A stretch of DNA of 64,000 bases from Acetobacterium paludosum (GCF_008086595.1 NZ_RXYA01000004.1:186001-250000), one strand, 5' to 3'; shown: positions 45,370-55,745, counted from the stretch's first letter. The notes: generated by a model from the sequence alone, not told the origin. Program-made: numbers and translations.

Positions 45370-46269
45370 TCATCCCTGCTCTCGGATCTTATCACTTTCT
45401 TTTTTTAAATTTTCAACAATTTTATAATCAGTCATATTTAATTGTCCTAATATAATAGATGGTTTGAATTTTCCATGGAAATCACTCCCCGAAGTTACAA
45501 TTAAATTGTGTTTATTACAATACTCTACGTACTTTTTTGTTTCCTCTTCAGTATGCGTTGTATAGTAAGCTTCTACCCCTGAAATTCCCTGTTTTACCAA
45601 ATCATCAATAAATTCGGTATTATTAAAATCCACTTCCATTTGCTTGTATCCGGGATGCGCCAAAATCGCAACTCCGCCGCTCTGATGAACAGCATCAATA
45701 AACTCTTTGGTTTCTGGTATATAATTAGGCGAAAAGAATGGTTTTCCACAAACTAATAATTGGCTGACAAATTCAAGCACCGGATTTTCACATTTTTCTT
45801 TATACTCAATCACAAAAGGGTTTCTACTATTTCGGTCATCTTTAAAAATCGCGTATGACACAGCAGATGGCAAAGGCGGATTATCTTTGCAAAATTCATA
45901 AGCATTTTTTTCGTCAATATAGAATCCATGCTCTTCCAATAATTCAATTTGAGCTTTCAACCACCTTTTCCGGTCTCCTTGAACTTTGCCGATAATTTTT
46001 GACACGGCAGAATTGTCCAGCTCTATATAGTACGCCAGCATATGTACCGGTTTATCTTTATTTCTACAAAAAACCTCTGTTCCAGAAATTACTTCCACAC
46101 CCAGCCGTTTTCCCCAGAACATTGCATTTTTCACTTCTCCGATTGAATCGTGATCCGTAATTGCCAACGTCGTAACATTTTCTTTGACTGCAAGCCTGAT
46201 TATTTCTTCTCCAGACAGCTCTCCGTCACCACTTGCCCGTGAATGAACATGCAGATCTAACTTTCCCAT
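45370..46269 (-). CDS. PHP-domain metal-dependent phosphoesterase
   Basis: About 299 residues. The PHP motifs are clear: DLHVHSRASGDGELS near 5-18, AITDHDSIGEV near 37, GTEVFC near 65, HPGY near 200 and SDFHGKF near 250. Homologues (RNase AM/TrpH type) hydrolyse 3',5'-nucleotide or oligoribonucleotide phosphates. I chose the ATG at 46269, five bases from GGAGG. The longer frame from 46314 has no site. Single gene. Confidence 0.88.
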   Translation of the reverse strand: MGKLDLHVHSRASGDGELSGEEIIRLAVKENVTTLAITDHDSIGEVKNAMFWGKRLGVEVISGTEVFCRNKDKPVHMLAYYIELDNSAVSKIIGKVQGDRKRWLKAQIELLEEHGFYIDEKNAYEFCKDNPPLPSAVSYAIFKDDRNSRNPFVIEYKEKCENPVLEFVSQLLVCGKPFFSPNYIPETKEFIDAVHQSGGVAILAHPGYKQMEVDFNNTEFIDDLVKQGISGVEAYYTTHTEEETKKYVEYCNKHNLIVTSGSDFHGKFKPSIILGQLNMTDYKIVENLKKESDKIREQG

Positions 46270-46581
46270 AATTCCCTCCTCTTTCGATTTTTTCTTTATT
46301 ATCCAGAATGGCACTTCTCAAAATTTATTTATTATTATTTTAAACATATTATTGTTTTAATATCATGTCAATACTGAAATTTTTTTCATTGGATATAAAA
46401 TAAGAATACCTTCAATTCATTCTTATGGTATTTCTTACAGAAACAACTTATTATTTTATAGATGTCTCTCAATAAAAATAAATTCTCTTTTTAAAAATAA
46501 AATTAATTTTGGAAAGCCTTGACATATACCGATATGATATAATAGATATAGTTAAGAAATAAATGTTAGGAGGTTTTAAAA

Positions 46582-46833
46582 ATGGCCTTAAGATACTCTA
46601 GTAAAGTGATTGATGGGAAACTGAATATACGACATGATTATATTCAAACTGAAGGTGGAGATTTTCAAAAGCTGACCAAAAATTGGGTGATAAAAGCTTA
46701 TGAAAAAGCTCAAGAATTAAACGATACTGAGTCAATGGAAAAACTGAAGAATTTGGAACTCGACGTTTGGATTCCTGGGGAAAATCATCAACCGGGAAAA
46801 CACGTAAACTGGAGTTTGAAAGAAGAACTGTAA
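46582..46833 (+). CDS. small conserved-looking protein, function unknown
   Basis: An 83-residue charged, helical protein without cysteine, signal peptide or membrane segment (for example QKLTKNWVIKAYEKAQEL). AGGAGG is ten bases before the ATG, and a TTGACA/TATAAT-rich region lies upstream, although the spacing is not ideal. It is followed by a second small gene 71 bases on with a common terminator, so both are probably one operon. No function can be offered. Confidence 0.65.
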   Translation: MALRYSSKVIDGKLNIRHDYIQTEGGDFQKLTKNWVIKAYEKAQELNDTESMEKLKNLELDVWIPGENHQPGKHVNWSLKEEL

Positions 46834-46904
46834 AATAGCAAACTTCATCAATCCGTAACTCAACCATGACGCCTGGTTGAAATAACTCGAAAGGAGCTAA
46901 AATA

Positions 46905-47126
46905 ATGACTAAAGAAGAATTAATAACTATATTCAATACTGTTCAAAAAAAATTTGAAGATGAAATCAATGAAGACTATTTTCTTCAGCGACTAAAGCCT
47001 TATACAGATAGTGACGGATTTATTGAATACCATAAATTGGCAATGTTTGCCTACAATGAATCTTTGGCATCTTCAAAAGGTTTTCTCTTTGAAGTTCTGT
47101 CCGAAGTATTGGTCGATAAAGAATAA
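46905..47126 (+). CDS. small acidic protein, function unknown
   Basis: A 73-residue acidic helical protein (MTKEELITIFNTVQKKFEDE). AAAGGAG is eight bases upstream. A DSDGFIEYHKL segment looks slightly like an EF-hand loop, but the flanks do not form a full one. Second gene of a two-gene operon with the 83-residue protein, followed by a terminator. I do not recognise the family. Confidence 0.62.
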   Translation: MTKEELITIFNTVQKKFEDEINEDYFLQRLKPYTDSDGFIEYHKLAMFAYNESLASSKGFLFEVLSEVLVDKE

Positions 47127-47262
47127 AACAGTGCCGCGATATTTTTAAATTTTGCATCCATTATATGCACTCTTTGTCGGCTAATAAACTAATTTCTGAA
47201 TATTCTTACGGTACTTCTTTTCATCTATAACACCTCAATTCGACTTAATAATAAAATGCTTA

Positions 47263-47302
47263 AAAAAAAGCGGCGAACCCTTCACTGGCTCGCCGCCTTT
47301 TC
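47263..47302 (+). terminator. terminator of the small-protein operon
   Basis: GCGGCGA (47270-47276), a 13-base loop, TCGCCGC (47290-47296) and CTTTTC. The A run ahead of the stem could make it work from the other strand too. Confidence 0.8.
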
Positions 47303-47531
47303 ACATTAGGAATGAAAAGAAAAAGAGATTTTTTTGTTGTGTACTGGTTGTGTACATCTACTATGATAATCATTGAAACTTTATGAAACCTTTTAATTAT
47401 GTTAACAGTGGGTTAATTAAGGAACTGCTAAGATTGCCCAAAAGCGCTCTGCTACTAATCTAGATAGGTGTATATCATCACTTTCACCTGTATGTATTTA
47501 CCTGAATATCAGCAATAATTCAACATCAGTA

Positions 47532-47714
47532 TTGGGTTATGCAATTTTCTACGAGAAAGCGTCTCAAGTCAATTTTTTCTTCAAAATGAACATCACCATC
47601 ACCGTCATTCTTGCCTCAGGCCTCTACGCAGTGATCTGGTTCTTGTCGGATCAGAGAGCCCGGGCGATGGCAAACCACAATAAATATGGCCGTGATGGTC
47701 AAACATTCAAATAA
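47532..47714 (+). pseudogene. possible remnant of a membrane transporter C-terminus
   Basis: A 60-codon frame whose second half reads ITVILASGLYAVIWFLSD and then RARAMANHNKYGRDGQ. Base composition is richer in GC than the surrounding spacer, and the last part looks like a single membrane helix with a basic tail, as at the end of an MFS-type carrier. There is no ribosome site or preceding coding sequence. It may be the end of a lost gene, or chance. The rest of 47303-47770 is noncoding. Confidence 0.25.
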
Positions 47715-47775
47715 TAATAATATCATGAAAACCTTTTTCATTAACTGTAACTACATATTAAATAGTATAGCAGTC

Positions 47776-50700
47776 TTATTTTATCAGCAGATCTAAAATA
47801 CCCCTGTTAATCTCATTTGCAGACAGAGGTTTATAGTAATAATATCCCTGGATTTCATCACAGCCCTCATCCTTCAGAAAGGCAAGCTGGACTTCTGTCT
47901 CAACGCCTTCTGCAATAATTTTAAGTCCCAGTCTTTTGGCCAGATAAATCATTACTGCAATAACGGCTTCATCTTTAGAATTCACAGCGATTTCCTGAAT
48001 AAACTTCATATCAATCTTAATTCGATCCACAGGCAAATCTTTTAACCGGCTCAGGGATGAAAACTCGGTTCCGAAATCATCGATGCTGATGGATACCCCC
48101 AGGTCTTTTAAGGCATGGAGAGATTTAATCACATATTTGGATTCTTTCATGACAATGCCTTCCGTGATTTCCAGTTCCAGATATCGGGGTGTCAGTCCGG
48201 TTTTTTCCAGAGCTGACTTAACGATGCTGTCAAGATAACCGCTTTGAAATTGTTTCACTGACAGATTAACCGCCATTTGCACCGGTTTGAACCCTCGATC
48301 CTGCCATTCTTTATTCTGGGCACAAGCGGTCAAAAGTACCCATTCTCCGATGCGGTTAATCAGTCCGCTTTCTTCAGCAATGGGGATGAACACTGCCGGG
48401 GAAATGATTCCAAATTCCGGGTGCTTCCACCGGATCAGGGCTTCAAAACCAATAATCTCCTGGCTGGAGACACGGACCTGGGGTTGATATTGAAGAAACA
48501 ACTCGTTTCTTTCCAGAGCCTGATGCAGAGCGTTTGAAAGCAGCATTCGCTTCTGAACATCTTCTTTCATATCCTCTGAACAGAAAATAGCCTGATTTTT
48601 TCCATTTTTCTTGGCATCATACATGGCCAGATCTGCATTTTTAATGAGCTCCTGCACCGTTTCTCCATCTTCCGGATAAACCGCTATCCCGGCACTGGCA
48701 GTGATATAAAAATCCTGCTCTTCCATGGTAACCGGTTGATGAAAAACTTCCATCATTATATTGGCCACATCCACCAGATCTTTCCGCTGGGATATCCGGG
48801 GAACCATGATCAGAAATTCATCTCCGCCAAACCGAGCTACTGTGTCGCATTTTCGTTTACAGACTGACAGACGATTTCCGATTTTGTTCAACAAATGATC
48901 CCCCCAATCATGACCCAGTGAATCATTGATTTCCTTAAATCCGTCAATATCAATAAAGACTACCCCCAGCGATTCCTCACTCCGTTTTGCCATGAGAATT
49001 GCCTGTTCCAGAAGCTTAACAAACAGAACACGATTGGGTAAATCAGTGAGGGGATCGTAATAAGCCAGCATCGACATTTTCTTCTCCGTTTCCACCTTAA
49101 ATATTGCACTTGCCAGAATGTTGGCCAGTACTCTCAATGATTCAGAGTCATTGATATTCCAGTTCTTTTTCTGGCTGATCTGGTCAAATCTAAGAAATCC
49201 GATGACTCGGTCCTTACTCTGGATAGGAATACAAATCATAGCCTCCATGTTTTGTTTCCGAAATATTTCCTTTGCTGATGGCGGTAATGTATCCTTACTT
49301 CCTACATAAACGATGTTATTACTGATCAGCTGTTTTGTACTCCATGGAACAGTTGAAGTCTCATAGCTTTTTTCTTTGCCAACTATTGACCAACTCGGTT
49401 GACTGATGTCTCCCAGCCACTCATGGGTGTATCGTACGATTTTAAAATCACTTGTATACATACCCACAAAGGCGCGATCAGCTTTGATACATATTCCACT
49501 TCGCTTTAATAGATCGTCAACATATTTATTAAAATCTAAAGCAGTCACTAACAAAAACTTTGTTGATACTCCCGAAACTATTTTTTGAAATTCTTCCTGA
49601 CTTTTGGTTTCTTCGAGTCGACTATCATAGATTTTAGTAACAAATAATGTTAAAATAATTCCGATAAAGTAACATACCAACCTCAGGATCTGAAAGTCCA
49701 TTCCTATCTGAACCTTAAAAACAGGAATGCTTATCCAGTAAACAATCCCCATTAACAGACTTGTCACCGAAATACCAACAAATATTTTTTTACTATTTAA
49801 AACAATCGTTAATAAAATAATGAATATGGGTGCCGTCCAACTGATATTACTGTACCGACTATTGATATAAGTGAGCATCATACATGGTAATAAAATCATC
49901 ATCAAAACTGCCAGTAGGGTGTCCTGAGTTGATAAAGACTTAACCAAATACGGGATTAAATAAATACCAGCTGATATCATTACCATTAGAAAGCTTAAAC
50001 TAATTCCGACTGTTTGTATCGTTGAATCGTTGATCTGAACTATAAAGTTAATAATACTGATTATTGCAATTAACATGCTGAAATGCTTAAAAAAATCAAT
50101 TCGTGTTTGTACACTGAGAACGACCCCTTTATAATATTCATTCAAATTTTCTTTTGAATGCATTAATCCAAGTTTGTAAATGCTATAAAAAATAGTTCCT
50201 ACTGGGATCGCACTTGCAATTGGTGCCAGAGAGGGAATTTGAAAAGGAAAGAAGCAATTTGCTATAGCATCCGTAAAGGACCCCAAAAGCAATGCTGCAC
50301 TAAAGGAAACTAATAAATTCCGCGCCATTTTTTTATTTGTCAGACTCCTTGTATTTCGATACCAGCGGATGAGTAAACTACATGTTGCCAATGAAAAACT
50401 CAGGTAGTAGATATAAAAAAAGATATCCAGTCCATTATTGACCGTAGTTATTGTCCAGCCTACTACTTCCGAATGAATCCATTGAATTCGCAACATTTCT
50501 GTTGGCGTGCAAAAACCAAAGAAAATCACATTTAGAACTGCTGGCATATAAAGGACAAGTATCAGGAGCGGTTGTTTCTTTTTTTGACTCCAACTTGATT
50601 CGGTTAAAACAATGATAAAATGCAAAACCAGACTATAAGCCACACCCCAACCCAATACCGATATTTTACGAAAGAGCAATGCTTCTTCATAGAACCTGGC

Positions 50701-50871
50701 TGAATTGCTTGCCGCATATGCAAATCCCCACCAGGCTAAACTAAGACAAAGCAACGCAAACACATGATTGAGCCTCGTCTTCTTGTTTATGGCAAGCGTA
50801 TGCGCCCCAACCATAAAATTGAAAACAAATGAGACATAAAGTAATACTGAAATCAAATTTTTTAGTATCAT
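47776..50871 (-). CDS. membrane GAF-GGDEF-EAL dual-domain c-di-GMP protein
   Basis: A 1031-residue protein. About ten to twelve hydrophobic segments occupy residues 1-420, beginning with a 7TM histidine-kinase-N-like unit (KTRLNHVFALLCLSLAWWGFAYAAS). A GAF domain lies at about 430-600. GGDEF lies at about 605-765 with the intact RFGGDEF. EAL lies at about 785-1030 with GFEALIRW, EITEGIV and SIDDFGTEFSSL. Both catalytic motifs look intact, so it could make or break c-di-GMP. AAAGGAG is five bases before the ATG. It follows the GGDEF-hemerythrin gene on the same strand (77 bases apart). Confidence 0.9.
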   Translation of the reverse strand: MILKNLISVLLYVSFVFNFMVGAHTLAINKKTRLNHVFALLCLSLAWWGFAYAASNSARFYEEALLFRKISVLGWGVAYSLVLHFIIVLTESSWSQKKKQPLLILVLYMPAVLNVIFFGFCTPTEMLRIQWIHSEVVGWTITTVNNGLDIFFYIYYLSFSLATCSLLIRWYRNTRSLTNKKMARNLLVSFSAALLLGSFTDAIANCFFPFQIPSLAPIASAIPVGTIFYSIYKLGLMHSKENLNEYYKGVVLSVQTRIDFFKHFSMLIAIISIINFIVQINDSTIQTVGISLSFLMVMISAGIYLIPYLVKSLSTQDTLLAVLMMILLPCMMLTYINSRYSNISWTAPIFIILLTIVLNSKKIFVGISVTSLLMGIVYWISIPVFKVQIGMDFQILRLVCYFIGIILTLFVTKIYDSRLEETKSQEEFQKIVSGVSTKFLLVTALDFNKYVDDLLKRSGICIKADRAFVGMYTSDFKIVRYTHEWLGDISQPSWSIVGKEKSYETSTVPWSTKQLISNNIVYVGSKDTLPPSAKEIFRKQNMEAMICIPIQSKDRVIGFLRFDQISQKKNWNINDSESLRVLANILASAIFKVETEKKMSMLAYYDPLTDLPNRVLFVKLLEQAILMAKRSEESLGVVFIDIDGFKEINDSLGHDWGDHLLNKIGNRLSVCKRKCDTVARFGGDEFLIMVPRISQRKDLVDVANIMMEVFHQPVTMEEQDFYITASAGIAVYPEDGETVQELIKNADLAMYDAKKNGKNQAIFCSEDMKEDVQKRMLLSNALHQALERNELFLQYQPQVRVSSQEIIGFEALIRWKHPEFGIISPAVFIPIAEESGLINRIGEWVLLTACAQNKEWQDRGFKPVQMAVNLSVKQFQSGYLDSIVKSALEKTGLTPRYLELEITEGIVMKESKYVIKSLHALKDLGVSISIDDFGTEFSSLSRLKDLPVDRIKIDMKFIQEIAVNSKDEAVIAVMIYLAKRLGLKIIAEGVETEVQLAFLKDEGCDEIQGYYYYKPLSANEINRGILDLLIK

Positions 50872-50948
50872 TTTTGCTCCTTTAAAGATGTAGATTCATC
50901 AGCAGAATTCTTTCTCATCAATTGGCATGCTATGTCTTGAAAATGTTT

Positions 50949-53015
50949 TTATAGATATTTATAATAGCTGATATCTTCAGATATCATATGTCCCATGATC
51001 ACTTTACCAATTAGAAACTCAATAATTTCTGACATATGTTTACCTCGTGTTATCAGTAAATTTTTAGCTTCAATCGCTTCATTCACAATTGATTCATGGA
51101 TATGTTTATGATTTCCCAAATCTGGATATTCAATTCTCGATAGTATCTTTTCCTCATTTGAAAAGTGTGATACTGTATGTTCCAATATTTGATCATATAA
51201 AATAATAAACTCTTTCTCATTATTACTCATAAAGTATTCTTCGATAAGTCTATTCATCAGAAGAATCAGTTCCCTATGTTCGCTGTTTATTTGGGGATTT
51301 CTAGATTCAAAAACATTGCTCCATTCAATCTTGATTGGTGACAGGTTCAAAAATGAAACAACGACTCTGTTCCTTCCGTCTCTTTTTGCTTTGTATAAAG
51401 CATCATCGGCATTTTTAATCCAGCACTCAATATTTTCATTTGTATTTTTTTCAGCAACACCAATACTTACGGTGATTTTTTTGACATTTTCAAACTCATG
51501 TGTTTCAATAATTTTTCTGACTTTTTCAGCAATGACTATCGCTGTATTTAAATCCGCATCGAATAGTACAACTAAAAATTCTTCGCCGCCCCATCTGATT
51601 ACTTTGTCTTGTTGCCTGACACTATTGGAAATTACTTGTGCTAGTTCAACCAGCAATACATCTCCAATGTTATGGCCGAACGTATCATTCACATGCTTAA
51701 AATGATCAATATCAACCATTAATATAGATATCTTTCCCTTTTTCTGTTCAGTTTCAACTATTTTTGGAATCACTACCTTTTCAAAATAACATCTGTTGAA
51801 CAATTTTGTTAATCTGTCGGTTGAGGCTTCAATTTCAAGACTCTTTACTTTCATCTTATCCGACTTAATCAGACTCATAATTCCAACTGTGAATAATGAT
51901 GCTTCAATTGATGATGCTAGAAATAAAACATCTGGCAAAAAGTCACGCCAATCCCATACTCCAAAAATAGATAGTGTGAAAATCCCAGCACTAATTATAA
52001 ACAGTAACAGCCCAATAACATAAAGCCTGGATAACTGTTTATAATACAGGTATGTAGAAATCGAAACAGACCCTCCCAATCCACAAATTAATACAACAAA
52101 AAGCAACACCACTGTTGTGAATGCCAACAATTTAAAAATCAAAATCAATGATAAGCATAAAACAATACTTATTAATAAAAACTGGTACCATCTGCTGAGT
52201 TTTGGTGTTACTTTCCTGATCTCGAAATAATGATAACTAAAGTATGTTGCCGTCATACTCGTGATAAAAACCCAAATATAGGCTAGACTTATGTCATTAA
52301 ATCCAAGTGCTATTTTGGGAATTCCAGAAATTTGAAACAACGTATTCACCAGCGAAAATAAAAAAAGAAAATGCAATATATATTTTTTTTCCTTCACAAT
52401 TACATACAGTATAAGGTTAATAATTGACAGGAAAAATATCACTCCAATATTTAATAAGCGAAATATCAGTTTTTGATTTTGCGACAGATAAAAACAGTTT
52501 TCTGTATCCAATCGTAAATTGAAATTTAAATTCGTGTTCAAATTTTCAAGTTTCATATAAATATATTGGTTTGCATCAAAACCATCTGGTAATTTTATGT
52601 ATGAATAAATAAAATTTTGACTGTCCTTCAATTTCACCCACTTTCCATCAACACTGACATAAGCAGAATCAATATTTATAAAGGGATAATCTAAAAATAT
52701 AATATTCTCATCATCATCACTTCGACTTAATTTTAATTTTATCCATGTATTCTCGTTTAGCGTTTGTATTTGATTTTTTTCATATGAAAAATCATTATCT
52801 GTCGTTTCGATAATCTGGTCTAAATCGACTTCTTTAGAATTTTTCGTATAATACATAATGTCATTTAATTTGGAACTGTTAAATTCGGCAATTGTTGATA
52901 AGTCTTTACTTTGAATATAACGAAAATAATTCAAGCTTTGAAACAAAAATACTGTTATAATCATGGTTACACTCAAGAATAAAATAAATTTATTGAAATT
53001 GATCGTTCGTTTCAT
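50949..53015 (-). CDS. 7TMR-DISM GGDEF protein with C-terminal hemerythrin domain
   Basis: A 688-residue protein. An extracellular 7TMR-DISMED2-like region (about 40-175) is followed by seven membrane helices (about 180-380), a GGDEF domain (about 395-555; WGGEEF, an active variant) and a C-terminal bacteriohemerythrin domain (about 560-688). Its iron ligands appear in NSEHRELILL, HFSNEEKIL, HKHIHESI and GHMISEDISYY. Such domains bind O2 or NO at a di-iron site, so the protein may couple oxygen or NO to c-di-GMP synthesis in an anaerobe. The ribosome site (GGCGGTG) is weak. Confidence 0.87.
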   Translation of the reverse strand: MKRTINFNKFILFLSVTMIITVFLFQSLNYFRYIQSKDLSTIAEFNSSKLNDIMYYTKNSKEVDLDQIIETTDNDFSYEKNQIQTLNENTWIKLKLSRSDDDENIIFLDYPFINIDSAYVSVDGKWVKLKDSQNFIYSYIKLPDGFDANQYIYMKLENLNTNLNFNLRLDTENCFYLSQNQKLIFRLLNIGVIFFLSIINLILYVIVKEKKYILHFLFLFSLVNTLFQISGIPKIALGFNDISLAYIWVFITSMTATYFSYHYFEIRKVTPKLSRWYQFLLISIVLCLSLILIFKLLAFTTVVLLFVVLICGLGGSVSISTYLYYKQLSRLYVIGLLLFIISAGIFTLSIFGVWDWRDFLPDVLFLASSIEASLFTVGIMSLIKSDKMKVKSLEIEASTDRLTKLFNRCYFEKVVIPKIVETEQKKGKISILMVDIDHFKHVNDTFGHNIGDVLLVELAQVISNSVRQQDKVIRWGGEEFLVVLFDADLNTAIVIAEKVRKIIETHEFENVKKITVSIGVAEKNTNENIECWIKNADDALYKAKRDGRNRVVVSFLNLSPIKIEWSNVFESRNPQINSEHRELILLMNRLIEEYFMSNNEKEFIILYDQILEHTVSHFSNEEKILSRIEYPDLGNHKHIHESIVNEAIEAKNLLITRGKHMSEIIEFLIGKVIMGHMISEDISYYKYL

Positions 53016-53252
53016 CGCAGTAACACCGCCTTTTTAAATTCTGTTTCTTTATTACCCTTCCTCTCCATATCACCACAATATCTTGGGGTAAGGAACACTA
53101 ATTCAAGTCATTCCGTTCTACATAAAAGTTTACAGTACATGTTCACTTAATAATCTGACTTTCACACATTCTTGTAAATATCACTTATCACAGCTAAGAT
53201 TTTTCATAAAATGGTGTTTGTCTTTATTCAATCAAGATTGAAAATATTTCTT

Positions 53253-53345
53253 AATTTGGCTTAATATTATACTATTTTTCGTATTAAGTATTAATTTTTG
53301 TTCTAAATTGCCGATAAATAGTATCGAATTCATTTTTTTATAATA
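53253..53345 (+). promoter_or_regulatory. LytTR-type operator module, copy 1 (upstream of the LytTR gene)
   Basis: A palindrome CTTAATA-N15-TATTAAG (53260-53288) is followed by direct repeats GTTCTAAATT (53300) and GTATCGAATT (53321), 21 bases apart, and a TATAAT at 53339-53344. The second repeat replaces the -35, as at many LytTR-controlled promoters. It points to the LytTR gene at 53432. Near-identical modules occur at 58572-58602 and 62105-62175. Confidence 0.7.
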
Positions 53346-53431
53346 AATCAATGATTTAATTATATAAATATGGATAAATATATAAATATGATTGAATACA
53401 ATCAAAAAAATAGAATTCCTCGGGTGAAACA

Positions 53432-54157
53432 ATGATAACTATATTTATTTGTGATGATAATAATAAGGCTTTATTAGCTTATTCAAAAACAATTTTGCAA
53501 ATAGCAAAAAAGCATCGTCTTATTATAAAAATATTTGAATTTATGAGCGGAGAAGAGCTTTTATTTAAAATGGAGGATTTGAAAATCGTACCGGATATTA
53601 TCTATTTAGATATTATTATGTATTCAGTAAATGGAATAGAAACTGCAAATAAATTAAGAGAGCTCGATTGTTATGCCGAGATTATTTTTCTTACTGATAG
53701 TGAAGACTATGTCTTTGAATCATTTGATGTTAATCCAACACAATATCTTTTGAAAAATGATACTTCAAATGAAAAATTTGAACGGGTTTTCCTACAAACC
53801 GTCCAATTAATCCAGAGAAAATCCACTGGGAAATTTCTTGTTGAATCAAATACCGGCCTAATTGCCATACCAATTAAGAATATTCTTTATTTTGAAATTT
53901 TCAAAAGAAAAGTAACAGTTCATCATGACCGAGACAAAACCATCGACTATTATACAACAATGAAAAAGATCGAAAATCAGCTGATTGATAAACATTTTAT
54001 TCGTGTGCATCGCTCATATGTAGTAAATCTTCAATACATCGCTAAATTTCGACCGAATGGTCTGACCCTGATTGATGATACATTCATTCCAATTGGGATT
54101 ACCTATTCAGAAAAAATAAAAAAATCTTTTATGGAGTACATATATTACTCCTCATAA
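53432..54157 (+). CDS. LytTR-family response regulator
   Basis: A 241-residue response regulator of the AgrA/ComE type. The receiver domain (1-120) has DDN near residue 8 and the phosphorylation aspartate in YLDIIM (near 59), then T-K switch residues; the C-terminal LytTR domain (about 135-240) has IPIKNILYFEIFKRKVTVHH and IRVHRSYVVNLQYI. The ATG follows GGGTG. It is 28 bases upstream of a GHKL kinase, its likely partner. A LytTR-type direct repeat lies in its own promoter, so autoregulation is likely. Confidence 0.92.
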   Translation: MITIFICDDNNKALLAYSKTILQIAKKHRLIIKIFEFMSGEELLFKMEDLKIVPDIIYLDIIMYSVNGIETANKLRELDCYAEIIFLTDSEDYVFESFDVNPTQYLLKNDTSNEKFERVFLQTVQLIQRKSTGKFLVESNTGLIAIPIKNILYFEIFKRKVTVHHDRDKTIDYYTTMKKIENQLIDKHFIRVHRSYVVNLQYIAKFRPNGLTLIDDTFIPIGITYSEKIKKSFMEYIYYSS

Positions 54158-54185
54158 TCAAATTCAAGAGGAGACTAAATGTTCT

Positions 54186-55523
54186 ATGACAACTTATTCA
54201 ATATCACTTATATTAGCAGTATTAGCAGCAAGTATCTTTATTTTTATATCGTTTTTTTATTTTCAGAAGCTTTTTCTAATAAATACACGTTTTTTTTTAT
54301 TTATTAGTCTTTGTTCAATTTGTAATATCACTATTTTCGCAATTTTCACATATCTAAAGCTCTCTCAAGCCGGTACTTTAGTTCTCTTGATCTCTATTTT
54401 TATTTGGCTTAAGTTGCTTTACCGTATCAACACACTCACATCCCTTTTATGTGCAACCTTGATTATTTTATTGGTTTATATTTCTAAGGGAATTGGTTTG
54501 TTCGTTCTTTCCTTAATTTTTAATGTTTCAATATCAGCAGTTTTTGAAAATTCTATTTTGTTTAATGTATCCAGTATTATTTCTATATGTTTTGCTTTAT
54601 TCCTTGCCTATTTTTCGACAATTTCATATGCAAAGCCAGATAAAGTCAAATTGTTTTTCAATAACAGACTGCAAGAGAAATTTGTGCTGTTACTTAGTTT
54701 TGCTTTGCTCATCTACTTAATGTTAGTACATGACGGTCAAAATTTACAACTACCTCAATTATGGTTTGAGATCCTATATATCGAGTCTTATTTTGGAAGC
54801 TTATTATTATTGTTTTTAATAACTAATAATGCACTGGAAGTTAGTTATCTAATTGAAAGTGATCTAAAAGCCTTTTTTCTCCAAAATCAACTTGAACGAC
54901 AACTTCATCACTATCGATCTCACCAGAAATGTAATGAAAATTTCAAAATCTTTAGACATGACTATAACAATATAATGAATTCAATCAGACTGCTCTTAGA
55001 TACTAATGAAATAGAACGTGCCAAGCTATTGTTCGATGATGTTCAAAATTTATTTCAAAATACCGTAAAAACAAACAAAGATTATTCAAACAATTTATTA
55101 GTTGATGCAATACTATTTGATACTGCTAATATTTGCGAATATAAATCCATCAATTTTTCCGCTAATGTATATTTGAGCAAATCTGTTCGACTTGAAGATT
55201 TAGATTTGGTACGTATTTTTTCCAACTTAATTGATAACGCTATTGACTCCACTTCAAAGATAAATAATCCCAGCAATCGATTTATTAATATCATGAGTAG
55301 CTCTTCCTCAAATAATTGGCTATTAATTGAATTTTTGAATTCATATGAAGGTGATTTGAAATCAAATAATAACAATCGATTACTTACAACAAAAGAAAAT
55401 GTCAATTTACATGGTCTTGGTATCAATATTGTTACAAATATCATCGAAAAAAATGGAGGAATAATTGAAATTCTCTCTAAAGAAAGCGTTTTCTCAGTAA
55501 AAGTCCTTTTTCCGCTAGAATAA
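54186..55523 (+). CDS. GHKL sensor histidine kinase, AgrC/ComD type
   Basis: A 445-residue membrane kinase. Six or seven membrane helices fill residues 1-215. The phosphoacceptor is in FRHDYNNIMNSIRLL near 258, and the GHKL ATPase follows, with FSNLIDNAIDST near 340 and HGLGINIVTNII near 412. These resemble peptide-quorum sensor kinases; I find no nearby peptide-precursor or processing gene. The ATG at 54186 is 12 bases past GAGGAG, rather long. A nearer ATG (54179) is in another frame. Ligand unknown. Confidence 0.9.
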   Translation: MTTYSISLILAVLAASIFIFISFFYFQKLFLINTRFFLFISLCSICNITIFAIFTYLKLSQAGTLVLLISIFIWLKLLYRINTLTSLLCATLIILLVYISKGIGLFVLSLIFNVSISAVFENSILFNVSSIISICFALFLAYFSTISYAKPDKVKLFFNNRLQEKFVLLLSFALLIYLMLVHDGQNLQLPQLWFEILYIESYFGSLLLLFLITNNALEVSYLIESDLKAFFLQNQLERQLHHYRSHQKCNENFKIFRHDYNNIMNSIRLLLDTNEIERAKLLFDDVQNLFQNTVKTNKDYSNNLLVDAILFDTANICEYKSINFSANVYLSKSVRLEDLDLVRIFSNLIDNAIDSTSKINNPSNRFINIMSSSSSNNWLLIEFLNSYEGDLKSNNNNRLLTTKENVNLHGLGINIVTNIIEKNGGIIEILSKESVFSVKVLFPLE

Positions 55524-55650
55524 ATCCATTTTAAAATGTGTAGATAGTGTAGATTTCTTCCCTCTCTATATGTACGATCTTGATATGGGAAATACTATCT
55601 TTTTACTTCCTTTTTTTCAATAAGAATTAAGTCAATCGGTTAATGTGAAA

Positions 55651-55688
55651 CAGGTGCCTTTGGCGGATTTATTTTCCAGAAGCACCTG
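55651..55688. repeat. inverted repeat between the kinase and chemoreceptor genes
   Basis: CAGGTGC (55651-55657) and GCACCTG (55682-55688) around a 24-base loop, with flanking GTG/CAC bases that extend it. No T run. It may end the convergent transcripts. Confidence 0.4.
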
Positions 55689-55745
55689 TCACAATCCCTT
55701 TCGTTGGATGGTGTGGGTTTATAATTGATTGCTTTTTTTAATTTA

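Noticed and set aside
47532-47714. 60-residue membrane protein gene
   Set aside because: No ribosome site and no convincing start; listed only as a low-confidence remnant.
53281-53330. SigD/FliA-type promoter (GCCGATAA) at 53310
   Set aside because: The -10-like match occurs only in copy 1; the other two module copies do not keep it, while the direct repeats are kept in all three.
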